A DNA stretch of 53,840 nucleotides, taken from positions 1 through 53,840 of the forward strand of contig JAODAX010000071.1 of the NCBI GenBank assembly GCA_025463675.1, read 5' to 3'. The position numbers and the translations under genes were made by a program. This DNA is from Naasia sp. (GTDB taxonomy: Bacteria > Actinomycetota > Actinomycetes > Actinomycetales > Microbacteriaceae). The notes beneath the pieces are model-generated. The model was not told where the DNA came from. It did no database searches and was given only the letters and a program-made list of their open reading frames with translations. Position 1 is the first letter of the stretch. Each line of letters opens with the position of its first letter. Below, in pieces: positions 18,054 through 26,640 of the stretch.

Positions 18054-19288
18054 GCGGTGGCCGCGTACACGTCGAGCGCGGCGCCGGTGCCGCCGCCCGC
18101 GGTCACGGCCGCCCCCGCTCGGCGCAGCACCTGCTCCAGGGCGGCGAGCGTCGTGAGCACCGCGTCCCGGCGGGCGTTGTAGCCCATCGTGCCGATGCGC
18201 CAGATCCGGCCGTGCAGCGGACCGAACGAGGTGCCGATCTCGATGCCGTAGTCGGTGAGCAGCTCGCCGCGCACGGCGTCGCCGTCCACACCGTCCGGGA
18301 TCGCGACCCCGACCACGTTCGTCATCTTGTGCGCGACGTCGCCGAAGACCTCCAGACCGAGTCCGCGCACGCCTTCGAGCATGGCGGACCCGTGCAGCGC
18401 GTGTCGGCCGATCGCCGCGTCGAGGCCCTCCTCCAGCAGGATGCGCGCGCATTCGCGCGCCCCGTAGAGCATCGTGGTGGCCTCGGTGTGATGGTTGAGA
18501 CGCTTCGGGCCCCAGTAGTCGAGGATCATCGCGAGGTCGAAGTAGTTGCTGCGGATGCGCTCGGCCGGTGCCGGCGAGTCGGCGTCGCCGGCCCCCGGCG
18601 CGCGGAGCCCCGCCTCGATGCTGCGCCGCTCGTCGAGGACCGCGACCGCGGCGGGCGACAGCGTGAGAGGCGCGCTGCCGGACGGGCCGCCGAGGCACTT
18701 CTGCAACCCCGCGGTGACTGCGTCGAGGCCCCACTCGTCGGTGCGGACGTCGTTGCCGCCGAGGCTCGCGGTCACGTCCGAGTAGAAGAGCACCCCGTTC
18801 TCGCGGCAGATGCGGCCCAGGTCGGCGAGCGGCTGCACCATCGTCGTGGACGTGTCCCCGTGCACCACCGCGAGCAGCGTGGGACGCACCTCCCGGATCG
18901 CCGCCTCGATCTGCTCGGGCGCGAAGACGGTGCCCCACTCGGCGTGCAGCGCATGCACCTCGGCGCCGCAGCGCTCCGCGATCTCGACGAGCAGGGAGCC
19001 GAAGCGGCCGAACACGGGCACCAGCACCCGGTCGCCGGGGCGCACCAGCGAAACCATGGCGGCCTCGATGCCGGCCCGGCTGGTGCCGTCGACGAGGAGG
19101 GTGGCCTCGTTGCCGGTGCGGAAGACGCGGCGGTACAGCTCCTGCGTCTCGGCCATGTATTCGGTCATCGCCGGGTCGAATTGGCCGACCAGCTGCGCCG
19201 ACATGGCGTGCAGCACCCGGGGGTCCGAGTTGATGGGCCCCGGTCCCATCAGCAGGCGGGGCGGCGGCGCGATCGGCAGCGGGTGCAC
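18050..19288 (-). CDS. pucG: (S)-Ureidoglycine-glyoxylate aminotransferase (PucG type)
   Basis: This 412-aa PLP enzyme of the alanine-glyoxylate aminotransferase class moves the amino group of ureidoglycine to glyoxylate, giving oxalurate and glycine. It has the start 'LLMGPGPINSDPRVLHAM', the PLP lysine Lys197 in 'TAGLQKCLGG', and 'LNHHTEATT' (265-271), the feature that marks PucG against serine-pyruvate transaminases. I chose GTG 19288 because GAGGAG stands 5 nt upstream; the frame stays open to an upstream GTG near 19317. It is the second gene of the amidase-pucG-allC operon. Confidence 0.87.
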   Translation of the reverse strand: MHPLPIAPPPRLLMGPGPINSDPRVLHAMSAQLVGQFDPAMTEYMAETQELYRRVFRTGNEATLLVDGTSRAGIEAAMVSLVRPGDRVLVPVFGRFGSLLVEIAERCGAEVHALHAEWGTVFAPEQIEAAIREVRPTLLAVVHGDTSTTMVQPLADLGRICRENGVLFYSDVTASLGGNDVRTDEWGLDAVTAGLQKCLGGPSGSAPLTLSPAAVAVLDERRSIEAGLRAPGAGDADSPAPAERIRSNYFDLAMILDYWGPKRLNHHTEATTMLYGARECARILLEEGLDAAIGRHALHGSAMLEGVRGLGLEVFGDVAHKMTNVVGVAIPDGVDGDAVRGELLTDYGIEIGTSFGPLHGRIWRIGTMGYNARRDAVLTTLAALEQVLRRAGAAVTAGGGTGAALDVYAATA

Positions 19289-19332
19289 GGGTCTCCTCAG
19301 CGGTGCGGACGTTGTCACTCTAGGAGCCGAGA

Positions 19333-20883
19333 TCAGTCGGCGTCGGCGAGGCGGGCGCCCGCCTCGATCAGGGAGAGGTCGCTTCCGGGCGGCCCGACGA
19401 GCGCCAGCCCCAGGGGCGCGCCCGCCACTGTCAGGAGCGGCACGGAGAGGGACGGGGCCCCCGCCGCTGCCGCCACGCAGGTGAGGCGGAGGGTGGCCGC
19501 GCGCAGCTGGTCGACGACCGCGGCGGGCGAGGTGGCCGACGGCGCCGGGGAGGCGGCGGCCGGCAGGAGGAGGATCCGGTCGGCGAGGAGCGTGTCCAGC
19601 TGGGCGCCCGCGGCGGCCAGCTCTTCGCGCGCGGCCGCCTCCTCGTCGCCGGTGACCTGGGCCGCGATCCGGAAACGCTCCGCCACCGCGCCGCTCACCG
19701 CGTCCGGGCGGGCGGTGAGCCAGGCGCCGTGGCTGCGCCACGCCTCCGCGGCCTGCACGGTGCGGAAGGCGACGACCAGTGCGTCGGGGTCGCCGAAGTC
19801 GACCTCGTCGGGGGCCGCGATCAGCCCGTCGGCGACGAAGTGCCGCAGCGCGTCGTCGAACGCGTCGCGTACCGCCGGAGCCAGGCCCTCGAGCAGGGTG
19901 GGTGCGACGGCGACCGCGGCGGGGACCGGCGCGGTGTCGAGGGGCAGCGACACGGCCGCGGCCCGAGCGAGCACCTGCGGATCGCGGGCCAGCCAGCCGA
20001 CGGTGTCGAACGAGGGGGCCAGCGGGAGCACCCCGTCCCGGTCGACCGCGCCGTGCGTGGTGCGCAGGCCCCACAGGCCCTGGTAGGACGCCGGGACGCG
20101 GATGGAGCCGGCGGTGTCGGTGGCGAGCCCGATGCTCGCCTGCCCCGCGGCGACCGCGCTGGCCGGTCCGCTGGACGAGCCGCCGGGCAGCGCGCCCGGC
20201 ACCGCGGCGTTCGGCGGGGTCCCGTAGTGCGGGTTCGCGCCCGCGATGCTGTACGCGAACTCGTCGGTGCGGGCGATGCCGGTGAGCCCAGCGCCCGCGT
20301 CGAGCAGGGCGGCGACCGCCGGCGCCGTCCGCTGTTCCACGGCCGCCCGGTCGAGGTAGGCCGGGACGCCGGCGCCGATCCGATGCCCCGCCACGGCGAA
20401 CAGGTCCTTGACCGCGACGCGCTCCCCCTGCAGCGGGCCGCGCGCGGCGCCCTCCAGGAGCGGCGTGCCGACGGTCCGCCAGATGCGGGAGTCGACGGCG
20501 GGCGCGGGGGCGCTGACGTGGGCGGCGGCGACCCGCCAACCGGCATCGAGGCGACGCCACAGCTGAGTCTGCTGACCGCGGCCGCCGGCGTCGGGCAGCA
20601 CCACCGCGATCACGAGCGCGGCGTCGTCCCGGAGGACACGGACGTGGGCGGCGGCGATCCGCCGGGCGGGAGCGCCGCCGCCGCCGCGCCGGAAGGCCGC
20701 GATGGCCTCGGCACCGACGAGCAGGCCGGAGGCGTCGCCGCGCAGGGTGTGCGGGCCGGGCGCGAACAGCTCGTCGAGCACGGGCACGTCGTCGGCCATC
20801 AGCGCCGCCTCGTAGCGGTCGAAGGCCGCGAGCAGGCCGTCGGGCACCGGCCCGTCGGCGTGGACGGAGGAGCGATCAGGCAT
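19333..20883 (-). CDS. Amidase fused to an AtzH/HpxZ-like domain (candidate oxalurate amidohydrolase)
   Basis: This 516-aa protein has two parts. Residues about 13-128 form an NTF2-like AtzH/DUF3225 domain with 'FDRYEAALMADDVPVLDELF' near the start. Residues about 135-516 form an amidase-signature enzyme with the Ser-cisSer-Lys triad: Lys159 in VAVKDLF, the cis-Ser in GGSSSGP (234-240) and nucleophile Ser260 in TDTAGSIRVPAS. In Klebsiella the hpxWXYZ operon has the same two families as separate genes (HpxY amidase, HpxZ DUF3225) acting after oxalurate. Here the fusion starts the operon that includes pucG, which makes oxalurate, so oxalurate hydrolysis is the best inference. Allophanate or biuret hydrolysis cannot be excluded. 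Confidence 0.8.
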   Translation of the reverse strand: MPDRSSVHADGPVPDGLLAAFDRYEAALMADDVPVLDELFAPGPHTLRGDASGLLVGAEAIAAFRRGGGGAPARRIAAAHVRVLRDDAALVIAVVLPDAGGRGQQTQLWRRLDAGWRVAAAHVSAPAPAVDSRIWRTVGTPLLEGAARGPLQGERVAVKDLFAVAGHRIGAGVPAYLDRAAVEQRTAPAVAALLDAGAGLTGIARTDEFAYSIAGANPHYGTPPNAAVPGALPGGSSSGPASAVAAGQASIGLATDTAGSIRVPASYQGLWGLRTTHGAVDRDGVLPLAPSFDTVGWLARDPQVLARAAAVSLPLDTAPVPAAVAVAPTLLEGLAPAVRDAFDDALRHFVADGLIAAPDEVDFGDPDALVVAFRTVQAAEAWRSHGAWLTARPDAVSGAVAERFRIAAQVTGDEEAAAREELAAAGAQLDTLLADRILLLPAAASPAPSATSPAAVVDQLRAATLRLTCVAAAAGAPSLSVPLLTVAGAPLGLALVGPPGSDLSLIEAGARLADAD

Positions 20884-20983
20884 GCTGCACCGCCTTCCGG
20901 ATGCGAGCGGGAGGGCGACTCCCCGGGGCCTCGACCCCGGCGCTGTCGAAGTCGGTGCCGGTCACCTGCGCCACCCTAGGCGA

Positions 20984-21004
20984 GTCACGTTTCCGGTATG
21001 AGAC
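20984..21004 (-). promoter_or_regulatory. Candidate nitrogen-regulator site before the amidase operon
   Basis: On the minus strand this reads GTCTC-N6-GAAAC followed directly by GTGAC, resembling the GlnR pair GTnAC-N6-GAAAC with one mismatch. It lies about 100 bp before the amidase start. It shares the GGAAAC core with sites at 239-244, 11305-11310 and 26567-26572. Assigned by resemblance only. Confidence 0.35.
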
Positions 21005-21118
21005 GTGCCCCCGCGCGCCATCGCGTCCCTGCGACGGGTGGAGCGGGGCGCGTCCGGGGGCGTGCCCCCGCCTCGATAGAGTGTCCGGAGCCCTCCGCCC
21101 CCAGCGCAAGGATCCTCG

Positions 21119-22123
21119 TTGACCGCTGTCGTGACGCTGACGCCCGCCCCCGTGCTCGATCGCACCTACCTCGTCGATTCGTTCGCCGAAGGAAAGGTGA
21201 ACCGCTCGTACGAGCTGCACGAATACATGAGCGGCAAGGGCCTCAACGTGGCTCGGACGCTGCACCTCGCGCGCGTCACCGTCGCCGGCATCCTGCCGAT
21301 CGGGCGGGAGGACGAGCACCTGCTGTTCCGCACGCCGTACCCGCACATCCTGCGCATCGTGCCGATCGCCGGCCGGGTCCGGGTGAACACCACCGTCGTC
21401 GACCGCGGCGGACGCACCACCAACATCAACCAGACCGCTATCCCGATGAGCGCCGCGGACTGGTCCCGCGTCTGCGACCTCGCGCTCGAGCAGGTCGAGG
21501 AGACGGATGCCGACTGGCTCGTCGTCTCCGGCGTGCACCCGCAGGAGGCGGGCAACGGCGAGCACCTCGACATGACGCGGCTGTTCGAAGCCATCCGGGC
21601 TCGCGGCACGCGCGTGGCGCTCGACACGAGCGGCCCGCCGCTCGAACGCTGGGTGAACAGCGGCCTGGTGAATCTGATCAAGCCGAACGCCGATGAGCTG
21701 GCGAACCTGGTGGGCCACAACCTGCACACGGTGGGCGACGCCCTCGAGGCGGGGCGCGAGCTGAACGGGCGTGGGATCGAGATCGCACTGGTGAGCCTCG
21801 GCGTCGACGGTGCGCTCGCGATCACCGACGACGCGGCCCACTGGGGACGCGCCGTGGCCACCGAGGTGGTCAACACGACCGGGGCGGGCGACGCGACGCT
21901 GGCCGGCTTCCTCGCGCACTCGATCGTGGCCGGCACGGGCGGCGACGGCGTGCCAGCCGACCTGACCCTCCCGGATGCGCTCGGCTACGCCTGCTCCTGG
22001 GGCGCCCTCGCGGTGTCGCTGCCGACGACGCTGATCTCGAGCTTCGACGCGGCGCCGGTGCCGACGGTGAGCGCGCCCGAGCTCGACCGGCCGCTTCGGG
22101 AACCCACCCACCTCATCGGCTAG
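21119..22123 (+). CDS. PfkB-family sugar kinase (1-phosphofructokinase-like)
   Basis: This 334-aa kinase of the ribokinase superfamily has the N-terminal 'VTLTPAPVLDRTYLVDSF' and 'GKGLNVARTLH' (substrate and Gly-rich region), 'IKPNADELANLVG', and the catalytic 'NTTGAGDATLAGFLA' with its Asp base. The pattern TxTPxxDRTY plus SGKGxNVA is that of the 1-phosphofructokinase/tagatose-6-phosphate kinase group. The substrate is unknown. The TTG start at 21119 is backed by AAGGA 6 nt upstream; GTG 21131 is an alternative. It stands alone between the two nitrogen operons and ends 4 bp before cphB on the other strand. Confidence 0.83.
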   Translation: MTAVVTLTPAPVLDRTYLVDSFAEGKVNRSYELHEYMSGKGLNVARTLHLARVTVAGILPIGREDEHLLFRTPYPHILRIVPIAGRVRVNTTVVDRGGRTTNINQTAIPMSAADWSRVCDLALEQVEETDADWLVVSGVHPQEAGNGEHLDMTRLFEAIRARGTRVALDTSGPPLERWVNSGLVNLIKPNADELANLVGHNLHTVGDALEAGRELNGRGIEIALVSLGVDGALAITDDAAHWGRAVATEVVNTTGAGDATLAGFLAHSIVAGTGGDGVPADLTLPDALGYACSWGALAVSLPTTLISSFDAAPVPTVSAPELDRPLREPTHLIG

Positions 22124-22127
22124 CGGA

Positions 22128-22925
22128 TCAGCATGCCGACTCGGGCCGGCGCTCCGACATCCGGAACGCGTCGCCCGCGGACAGCAGGTGCAGGCGCACG
22201 TCGGAGATGGACAGCGTCGTCTCCGGCTTGGACTCGGCGATGTTCGACCGGGTGACGCCCGAACCGTCGACGACGTAGACGCCACCGGAGCCGAGCACCT
22301 CGAAGCGGTCCCCGCGGACCACGATGGCGGTGTCCTCGTCGATGCCGACCCCGAGCACGCGGGGGTTCTGCGCGACCGCGCCGAGCAGCCGGCCGATGCG
22401 GCCCCGCTCGGCGAAGTGCTGGTCCACGGTGATCCCGGTGAGGAACGCGAGCCCCGGCGCCATGCGGAGGTCTCCGAGGCGGTGCGATTCGGTGCCGGCG
22501 CCGCGCACGAGCATCGTGTCGCTCATCGCCGACGCCCCCGCCGACGTGCCCGCGATGACTCCGCCGCGCTCCCGCACCTCGCGCACCCGCGCTTCGACGG
22601 GGGTGTCGCCGATCTGGCTGGTGATCCGCAGCTGGTCGCCGCCGCTGAAGAACACCCCGCCCGCGTCGTCCAGGAGGGCGAGCGTCTCCTCCGCGTACGC
22701 GTCCTCCCGGCTGTCGAGGTAGAGCTCGACGAGCTCGCCGATGCCGAGCCCCTCGAACGCCGTGCGGTAGGCGTCGAGGTAGCCCTCGGGCCGCCGCGAG
22801 GCGATCGTCGCCAGCACGAGCCTGCGGCCGGCCACGGCTTCGGCCACCGCACGGAGGATGGCGCGGTCGCCTTCCTTGTCCTCGTGCCCGCCGATGATGA
22901 CCAGCGGCCCTGCCTGCTCGCTCAC
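22128..22925 (-). CDS. cphB: Cyanophycinase
   Basis: This 265-aa S51-type serine peptidase cuts cyanophycin into beta-Asp-Arg dipeptides. It has the 'VIIGGHEDKEGDRAIL' start, the 'GGVFFSGGDQLRI' block and the nucleophile Ser in 'AGTSAGASAMS', followed by 'ITVDQHFAERGRIGRL', all typical of CphB. GTG 22925 overlaps the stop of the isoaspartyl peptidase gene by 4 bp. It is the last gene of the cphA operon. Confidence 0.92.
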   Translation of the reverse strand: MSEQAGPLVIIGGHEDKEGDRAILRAVAEAVAGRRLVLATIASRRPEGYLDAYRTAFEGLGIGELVELYLDSREDAYAEETLALLDDAGGVFFSGGDQLRITSQIGDTPVEARVREVRERGGVIAGTSAGASAMSDTMLVRGAGTESHRLGDLRMAPGLAFLTGITVDQHFAERGRIGRLLGAVAQNPRVLGVGIDEDTAIVVRGDRFEVLGSGGVYVVDGSGVTRSNIAESKPETTLSISDVRLHLLSAGDAFRMSERRPESAC

Positions 22926-23806
22926 CCCTGTGCCCCTTCTGTCATGCGCGCGGTTCTCGCCTGGAGGGGTGATACTGCGTCCGCCCAGGCGACGGCGAAC
23001 TGCGGGCTGGTATGCGCCCAACCGGTCCGGCCGGCGGGATCCATCGCGATGACGCCGGCTTCGCCGCCGACCCGCTCGAGTGTGCGCAGGGCGGTGCTCG
23101 CCGCGTCCTCCGGGGTGCGGCCCGGGAGCGCCGCGAGCACCCGGCTCGCGAGAGTGACCCGCGCGATCTCCTCGCCCGTCCCGGAGAGGGCGACCGCGCC
23201 GGCCTCGTCGTCCGCGTACAGGCCGCAGCCGGGCAGCGGACTGTCGCCCACCCGCCCGACGGCGGAGCCGTCGAGGCCGCCGGTCGATGTCGCCGCGGCC
23301 AGGTGGCCGTCCCGGTCGAGCGCCACGCAGCCGACCGTGTCGCAGCCGGCGACGCCGGGACCGTCGGCCGGGTCGGAAGCGCCGACGACGTCGGGGTCCG
23401 CGGGTGCCGCGCCACGATCCAGCGCGAACCGGCGTGCTCCCTCCCCGACCAGGAGGATCGGCTGCTCCCGCAGCAGCAGCGCGGCGGCGGCGACCGGGTT
23501 CCGCAGCCCGGGGACAGCGCCGACCGCGCCGACGTCGAGGGTAGCGCCGTCCATGATCGCGGCGTCGCACTGCACCCCGCCGGCGGCGTTGCGGACCGCG
23601 CCGGTGCCGGCGTTGAAGGTCGGGTCGTCCTCCAGCACGCGGATGGCGGCCTCCACCGCGCGGACCGCGGAGCCGCCGCCGTCGAGGATCTCCCGGCCGG
23701 CGCGCACCGCCCGGCGGCAGCCCTCCTCGAAGGCGGGCCGATCCTCCGGCGGGATCGGGCGCGCGCCACCGTGCACGATGATCGACCAGTCCAGGCGCTC
23801 AGACAT
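22922..23806 (-). CDS. Isoaspartyl peptidase / L-asparaginase (Ntn hydrolase)
   Basis: This 294-aa plant-type asparaginase is made as a precursor that cuts itself before the Thr in 'GCDTVGCVALD', giving alpha and beta subunits. Other family marks are 'IIVHGGARPIPP', 'DDPTFNAGTGAV' and the substrate pocket 'STGGLDGSAVGRVGDSPLPGCG' (read as two adjacent blocks). It would split the beta-Asp-Arg dipeptides made by cyanophycinase into aspartate and arginine. ATG 23806 overlaps the cphA stop by 8 bp. Confidence 0.9.
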   Translation of the reverse strand: MSERLDWSIIVHGGARPIPPEDRPAFEEGCRRAVRAGREILDGGGSAVRAVEAAIRVLEDDPTFNAGTGAVRNAAGGVQCDAAIMDGATLDVGAVGAVPGLRNPVAAAALLLREQPILLVGEGARRFALDRGAAPADPDVVGASDPADGPGVAGCDTVGCVALDRDGHLAAATSTGGLDGSAVGRVGDSPLPGCGLYADDEAGAVALSGTGEEIARVTLASRVLAALPGRTPEDAASTALRTLERVGGEAGVIAMDPAGRTGWAHTSPQFAVAWADAVSPLQARTARMTEGAQG

Positions 23807-26528
23807 TGGCGTCCCGCGGCTCGAGGACGCCGATCCCGTCGCCCGGGAACTCGGCGGGCCGATGCGCGAGCACCTGCCGCCACACCGCCTCGACCTCGGT
23901 CGGAAGGAGCACGACGAGGTCGCGCGGGCCCGCCATGGCGAGGGCGGCACCCATTGCCTCCCGCTCGTCGAGCAGCCGGTGCACGCGCTCGAGGGCGGCG
24001 CCGCCGGCCATTGCCCCGTCGGCGAGGAGTGCGACGACGGCTCCGGCCTGCCGTCCGCGACCGTCGGGCCGCTCGCGGAGCACGAGCTCGTCGAAGATGC
24101 CCGCCGCGATCCGACCCACCTCGTGGATGTCCTCGTCGCGGCGGTCGCCGGGCGTGCTGACCACGCCGATCACCCGGTCGTGGTGCGGCCTCAGCCCGTC
24201 GATCGCGGCGCCGAGCGCGCGCAGCGCGGCGGGGTTGTGGGCGTAGTCGAGGATCGTGGTGAATCCCGGCGCGCGCGTGATGTTCAGCCTGCCCGGGTTC
24301 TGCTCGAACGAGCCCTCGAACCCGCGCAGCGCATCCGCGATGGCCGCCGGCGGCACGCCGAGGCTGTAGGTCGCGGCCGCCGCGGCGAGCGCGTTCTGCA
24401 CGTTGAACCTCGCCCAGCCGGCCAGCGTGGTCGGGATCTCGGCGACGGGCAGCAGCGGGATGCGCCGCTCGCCGTCCCAGAGCACGAGGCCGTCGCCCGA
24501 CTCGCCAGGCTCGAGGGCGCTGACGAGGCCGCCCCCGGCGAGATGTTCCCGCAGTGCCGGGGACAGTTCGGCGGCGCTGGTGAACCAGGCGATGCGGCCG
24601 CGCGCGACCCGCGCCATCCGACGGGTCAGCGGGTCGTCGGCGTTCAGCACACTGGTGCCGCGTCGCGCGACCCGTCGCACGACGACGCTCTTGACCGCGG
24701 CCATGTCCTCGAGCGTGTCGATGCCCTTCAGGCCGAGGTGGTCGGCGGCGATGTTGAGGACGATGCCGACGTCGGCGAGGTCGAAGGCGAGACCCTCGCG
24801 GAGGATGCCGCCCCGCGCCGTCTCCAGGACGGCGCAGTCGACCGTGGGGTCGCCGAGCACGAGCCGGGCGCTCTTCGGCCCGCTCGCATCGCCGCTGCGC
24901 ACCTTCCGGCCTCCGATGTACACGCCGCTGGTGGTCGTCATGCCCGGGATCCGGCCGTCCGCCCGCAGGATGTGCTCGACCATCCGCACGGTGGTCGACT
25001 TCCCGTTGGTGCCGGTGACGGCGACGATCGGAATGCGGCCGCGGGAACGGCCCGGGAAGAGCCGATCGATCACGGGTGCTGCAACATTGCGCGGAGAGCC
25101 GGCCGACGGCTGCAGGTGCATGCGCAGGCCGGGAGCAGCGTTCACTTCGACGATGCCGCCACGCGCCTCGGCGAGCGGCAGGCCGATGTCCGCGGTGAGC
25201 ACGTCGAGGCCCGCCACGTCCAGGCCGACGATCCGCGCGGCGCGCTCCACGGCTGCGCGCGTGTCGGAATGCACCTCGTCGGTGCGGTCGATCGCCTCGC
25301 CGCCCGTCGAGAGATTGGCGGTGTCCCGCAGCGCGACGAGCCGGCCCGCCCCCGGCACGTCGCCGAGCGTGAGTCCCTGCCGGGCGAGCACCGCCTCCAC
25401 GTCCGCGTCGATCCGCACCCGGGTGAGGATGTTCTCGTGCCCGGCGCCCCGCCGGGGGTCGGCGTTCAGGCGGTCGACGAGCTCGCGGACCGAAAGCACC
25501 CCGTCGCCGGTCACGCGCGCGGGGATGCGCTCCGCCGCCGCGACCAGCCGGCCGTCGACGACGAGCAGCCGGTAGTCCCGGCCGGACAGCTGCTCCTCGA
25601 CGATGACCCGTCGGCTGATCGCCGCGGCTTCGGCGAACGCGCGGCGCACGGCCTGTTCTCCGACAACGGACAGGCTGACGCCACGGCCGTGGTTACCGTC
25701 GAGCGGCTTGATGACGGCGGGCCTGCGAAGCCGGGCGGCGGCCTCGACGGCCTCGTCGGCGGTGCTGACCACGCGACCCCGGGGAACGGGGATGCCCGCC
25801 TCCTCGAGCAGCGTCTTGGTGAGGTGCTTGTCTCCGGCGGTCACCACGCCGAGGTGCGAGGTGGCGCCGGTGATGCTCGCCCGCAGCAGCCGCTGGGAGC
25901 CGCCCCAGCCGAGCCGCACGAGGCTCTGGGCGTCGAGCCGTTGGTGCGGGATGCCTCGCCGCGCCGCCTCCTCGACGAGGGCGCGCGTGCTCGGTCCGAG
26001 GCCTGCCCGCACGGTGGCGCGGCGGAGCGCCCCGAACCCCGGAACCGTGCCGTCCTCGGCAGCGCGGGACGCCGGCTCGGCGAGCAGGTCGAGCCCGCGC
26101 ACCTCCGCGAGCTCGCACGGCAGGAGCCCGGCGACCAGCTCGACGGCCAGGCGCCCGGCGAGCAGCGCCGGCACGGCGTCGCGGTAGGCGTAGAGGACGT
26201 TGTACTGGCCTGGGGAGCCGGCGACGGAGCGCGTCTTGCCGCGCCCGGACGGGGCGCCGGCCTCCGTCTGCAGTTCGAGGGCGACGTGCTCGATGACGTG
26301 GCCGAGCCACGTGCCGTCGCTCATCCGCTCCGCGAACCCGCCGGGACGGCGCAGGCTGCAGCGGTGCCGAGCGAGCCCGGGCAGGGCGGCGAGCAGCGCG
26401 TCGGCGAAGCCCGGGAGCCGGTCCGTTGGGTGGTCCTCGAGCGCTTCCAGATCGAGCTGGAAGCGAATCATCGGTGATCCGCTGTAGAGGTTCGGGCCCG
26501 TGTAGACCGACTTCTCGATGATCTCCAT
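23799..26528 (-). CDS. cphA: Cyanophycin synthetase
   Basis: This 909-aa bifunctional ligase builds cyanophycin by adding Asp to the backbone and Arg to its side chains. It has three parts: the CphA N-terminal domain (residues 1 to about 170, 'GTWLGHVIEHVALELQ'), an ATP-grasp domain (about 200-480, 'IKPLDGNHGRGVSL') and a Mur-ligase-like domain with P-loop VTGTNGKSTT near 500-510 and 'NPGRLNITRAPGFTTILDY' later on. Length and domain set are those of CphA1; the presence of both ATP sites argues against the shorter CphA2. ATG 26528 has AAAGGGA upstream, right behind a 7-bp hairpin. It heads the operon with the peptidase and cphB. Confidence 0.94.
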   Translation of the reverse strand: MEIIEKSVYTGPNLYSGSPMIRFQLDLEALEDHPTDRLPGFADALLAALPGLARHRCSLRRPGGFAERMSDGTWLGHVIEHVALELQTEAGAPSGRGKTRSVAGSPGQYNVLYAYRDAVPALLAGRLAVELVAGLLPCELAEVRGLDLLAEPASRAAEDGTVPGFGALRRATVRAGLGPSTRALVEEAARRGIPHQRLDAQSLVRLGWGGSQRLLRASITGATSHLGVVTAGDKHLTKTLLEEAGIPVPRGRVVSTADEAVEAAARLRRPAVIKPLDGNHGRGVSLSVVGEQAVRRAFAEAAAISRRVIVEEQLSGRDYRLLVVDGRLVAAAERIPARVTGDGVLSVRELVDRLNADPRRGAGHENILTRVRIDADVEAVLARQGLTLGDVPGAGRLVALRDTANLSTGGEAIDRTDEVHSDTRAAVERAARIVGLDVAGLDVLTADIGLPLAEARGGIVEVNAAPGLRMHLQPSAGSPRNVAAPVIDRLFPGRSRGRIPIVAVTGTNGKSTTVRMVEHILRADGRIPGMTTTSGVYIGGRKVRSGDASGPKSARLVLGDPTVDCAVLETARGGILREGLAFDLADVGIVLNIAADHLGLKGIDTLEDMAAVKSVVVRRVARRGTSVLNADDPLTRRMARVARGRIAWFTSAAELSPALREHLAGGGLVSALEPGESGDGLVLWDGERRIPLLPVAEIPTTLAGWARFNVQNALAAAAATYSLGVPPAAIADALRGFEGSFEQNPGRLNITRAPGFTTILDYAHNPAALRALGAAIDGLRPHHDRVIGVVSTPGDRRDEDIHEVGRIAAGIFDELVLRERPDGRGRQAGAVVALLADGAMAGGAALERVHRLLDEREAMGAALAMAGPRDLVVLLPTEVEAVWRQVLAHRPAEFPGDGIGVLEPRDANV

Positions 26529-26543
26529 TGACCATCCCTTTCT

Positions 26544-26560
26544 GCCCCCGCGACGGGGGC
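26544..26560 (-). other. Hairpin in the cphA leader
   Basis: A perfect 7-bp stem, GCCCCCG-CGA-CGGGGGC, lies 15 bp before the cphA start codon and ends just before the ribosome binding site. A GGAAAC element (26567-26572) lies directly upstream. The stem could influence translation initiation; no U-run follows. Confidence 0.5.
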
Positions 26561-26640
26561 GCGAGAGGAAACATTACGTCCTCCGTGGCCCGGCGCCGAT
26601 ACCGCCGGGGGCGCGCGTCGTCCGTGTCGGTCTCGGCAGG

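Noticed and set aside
22188-26477. A very long open frame on the plus strand opposite the cyanophycin genes
   Set aside because: It is the antisense shadow of cphA, the peptidase gene and cphB: Arg/Pro/Ala/Gly-rich, without domain similarity or ribosome binding site, as expected at this GC content.
26567-26581. A full GlnR pair before cphA
   Set aside because: GAAAC is present, but GTnAC does not occur 6 nt away; only the core hexamer was kept as part of a weaker finding.
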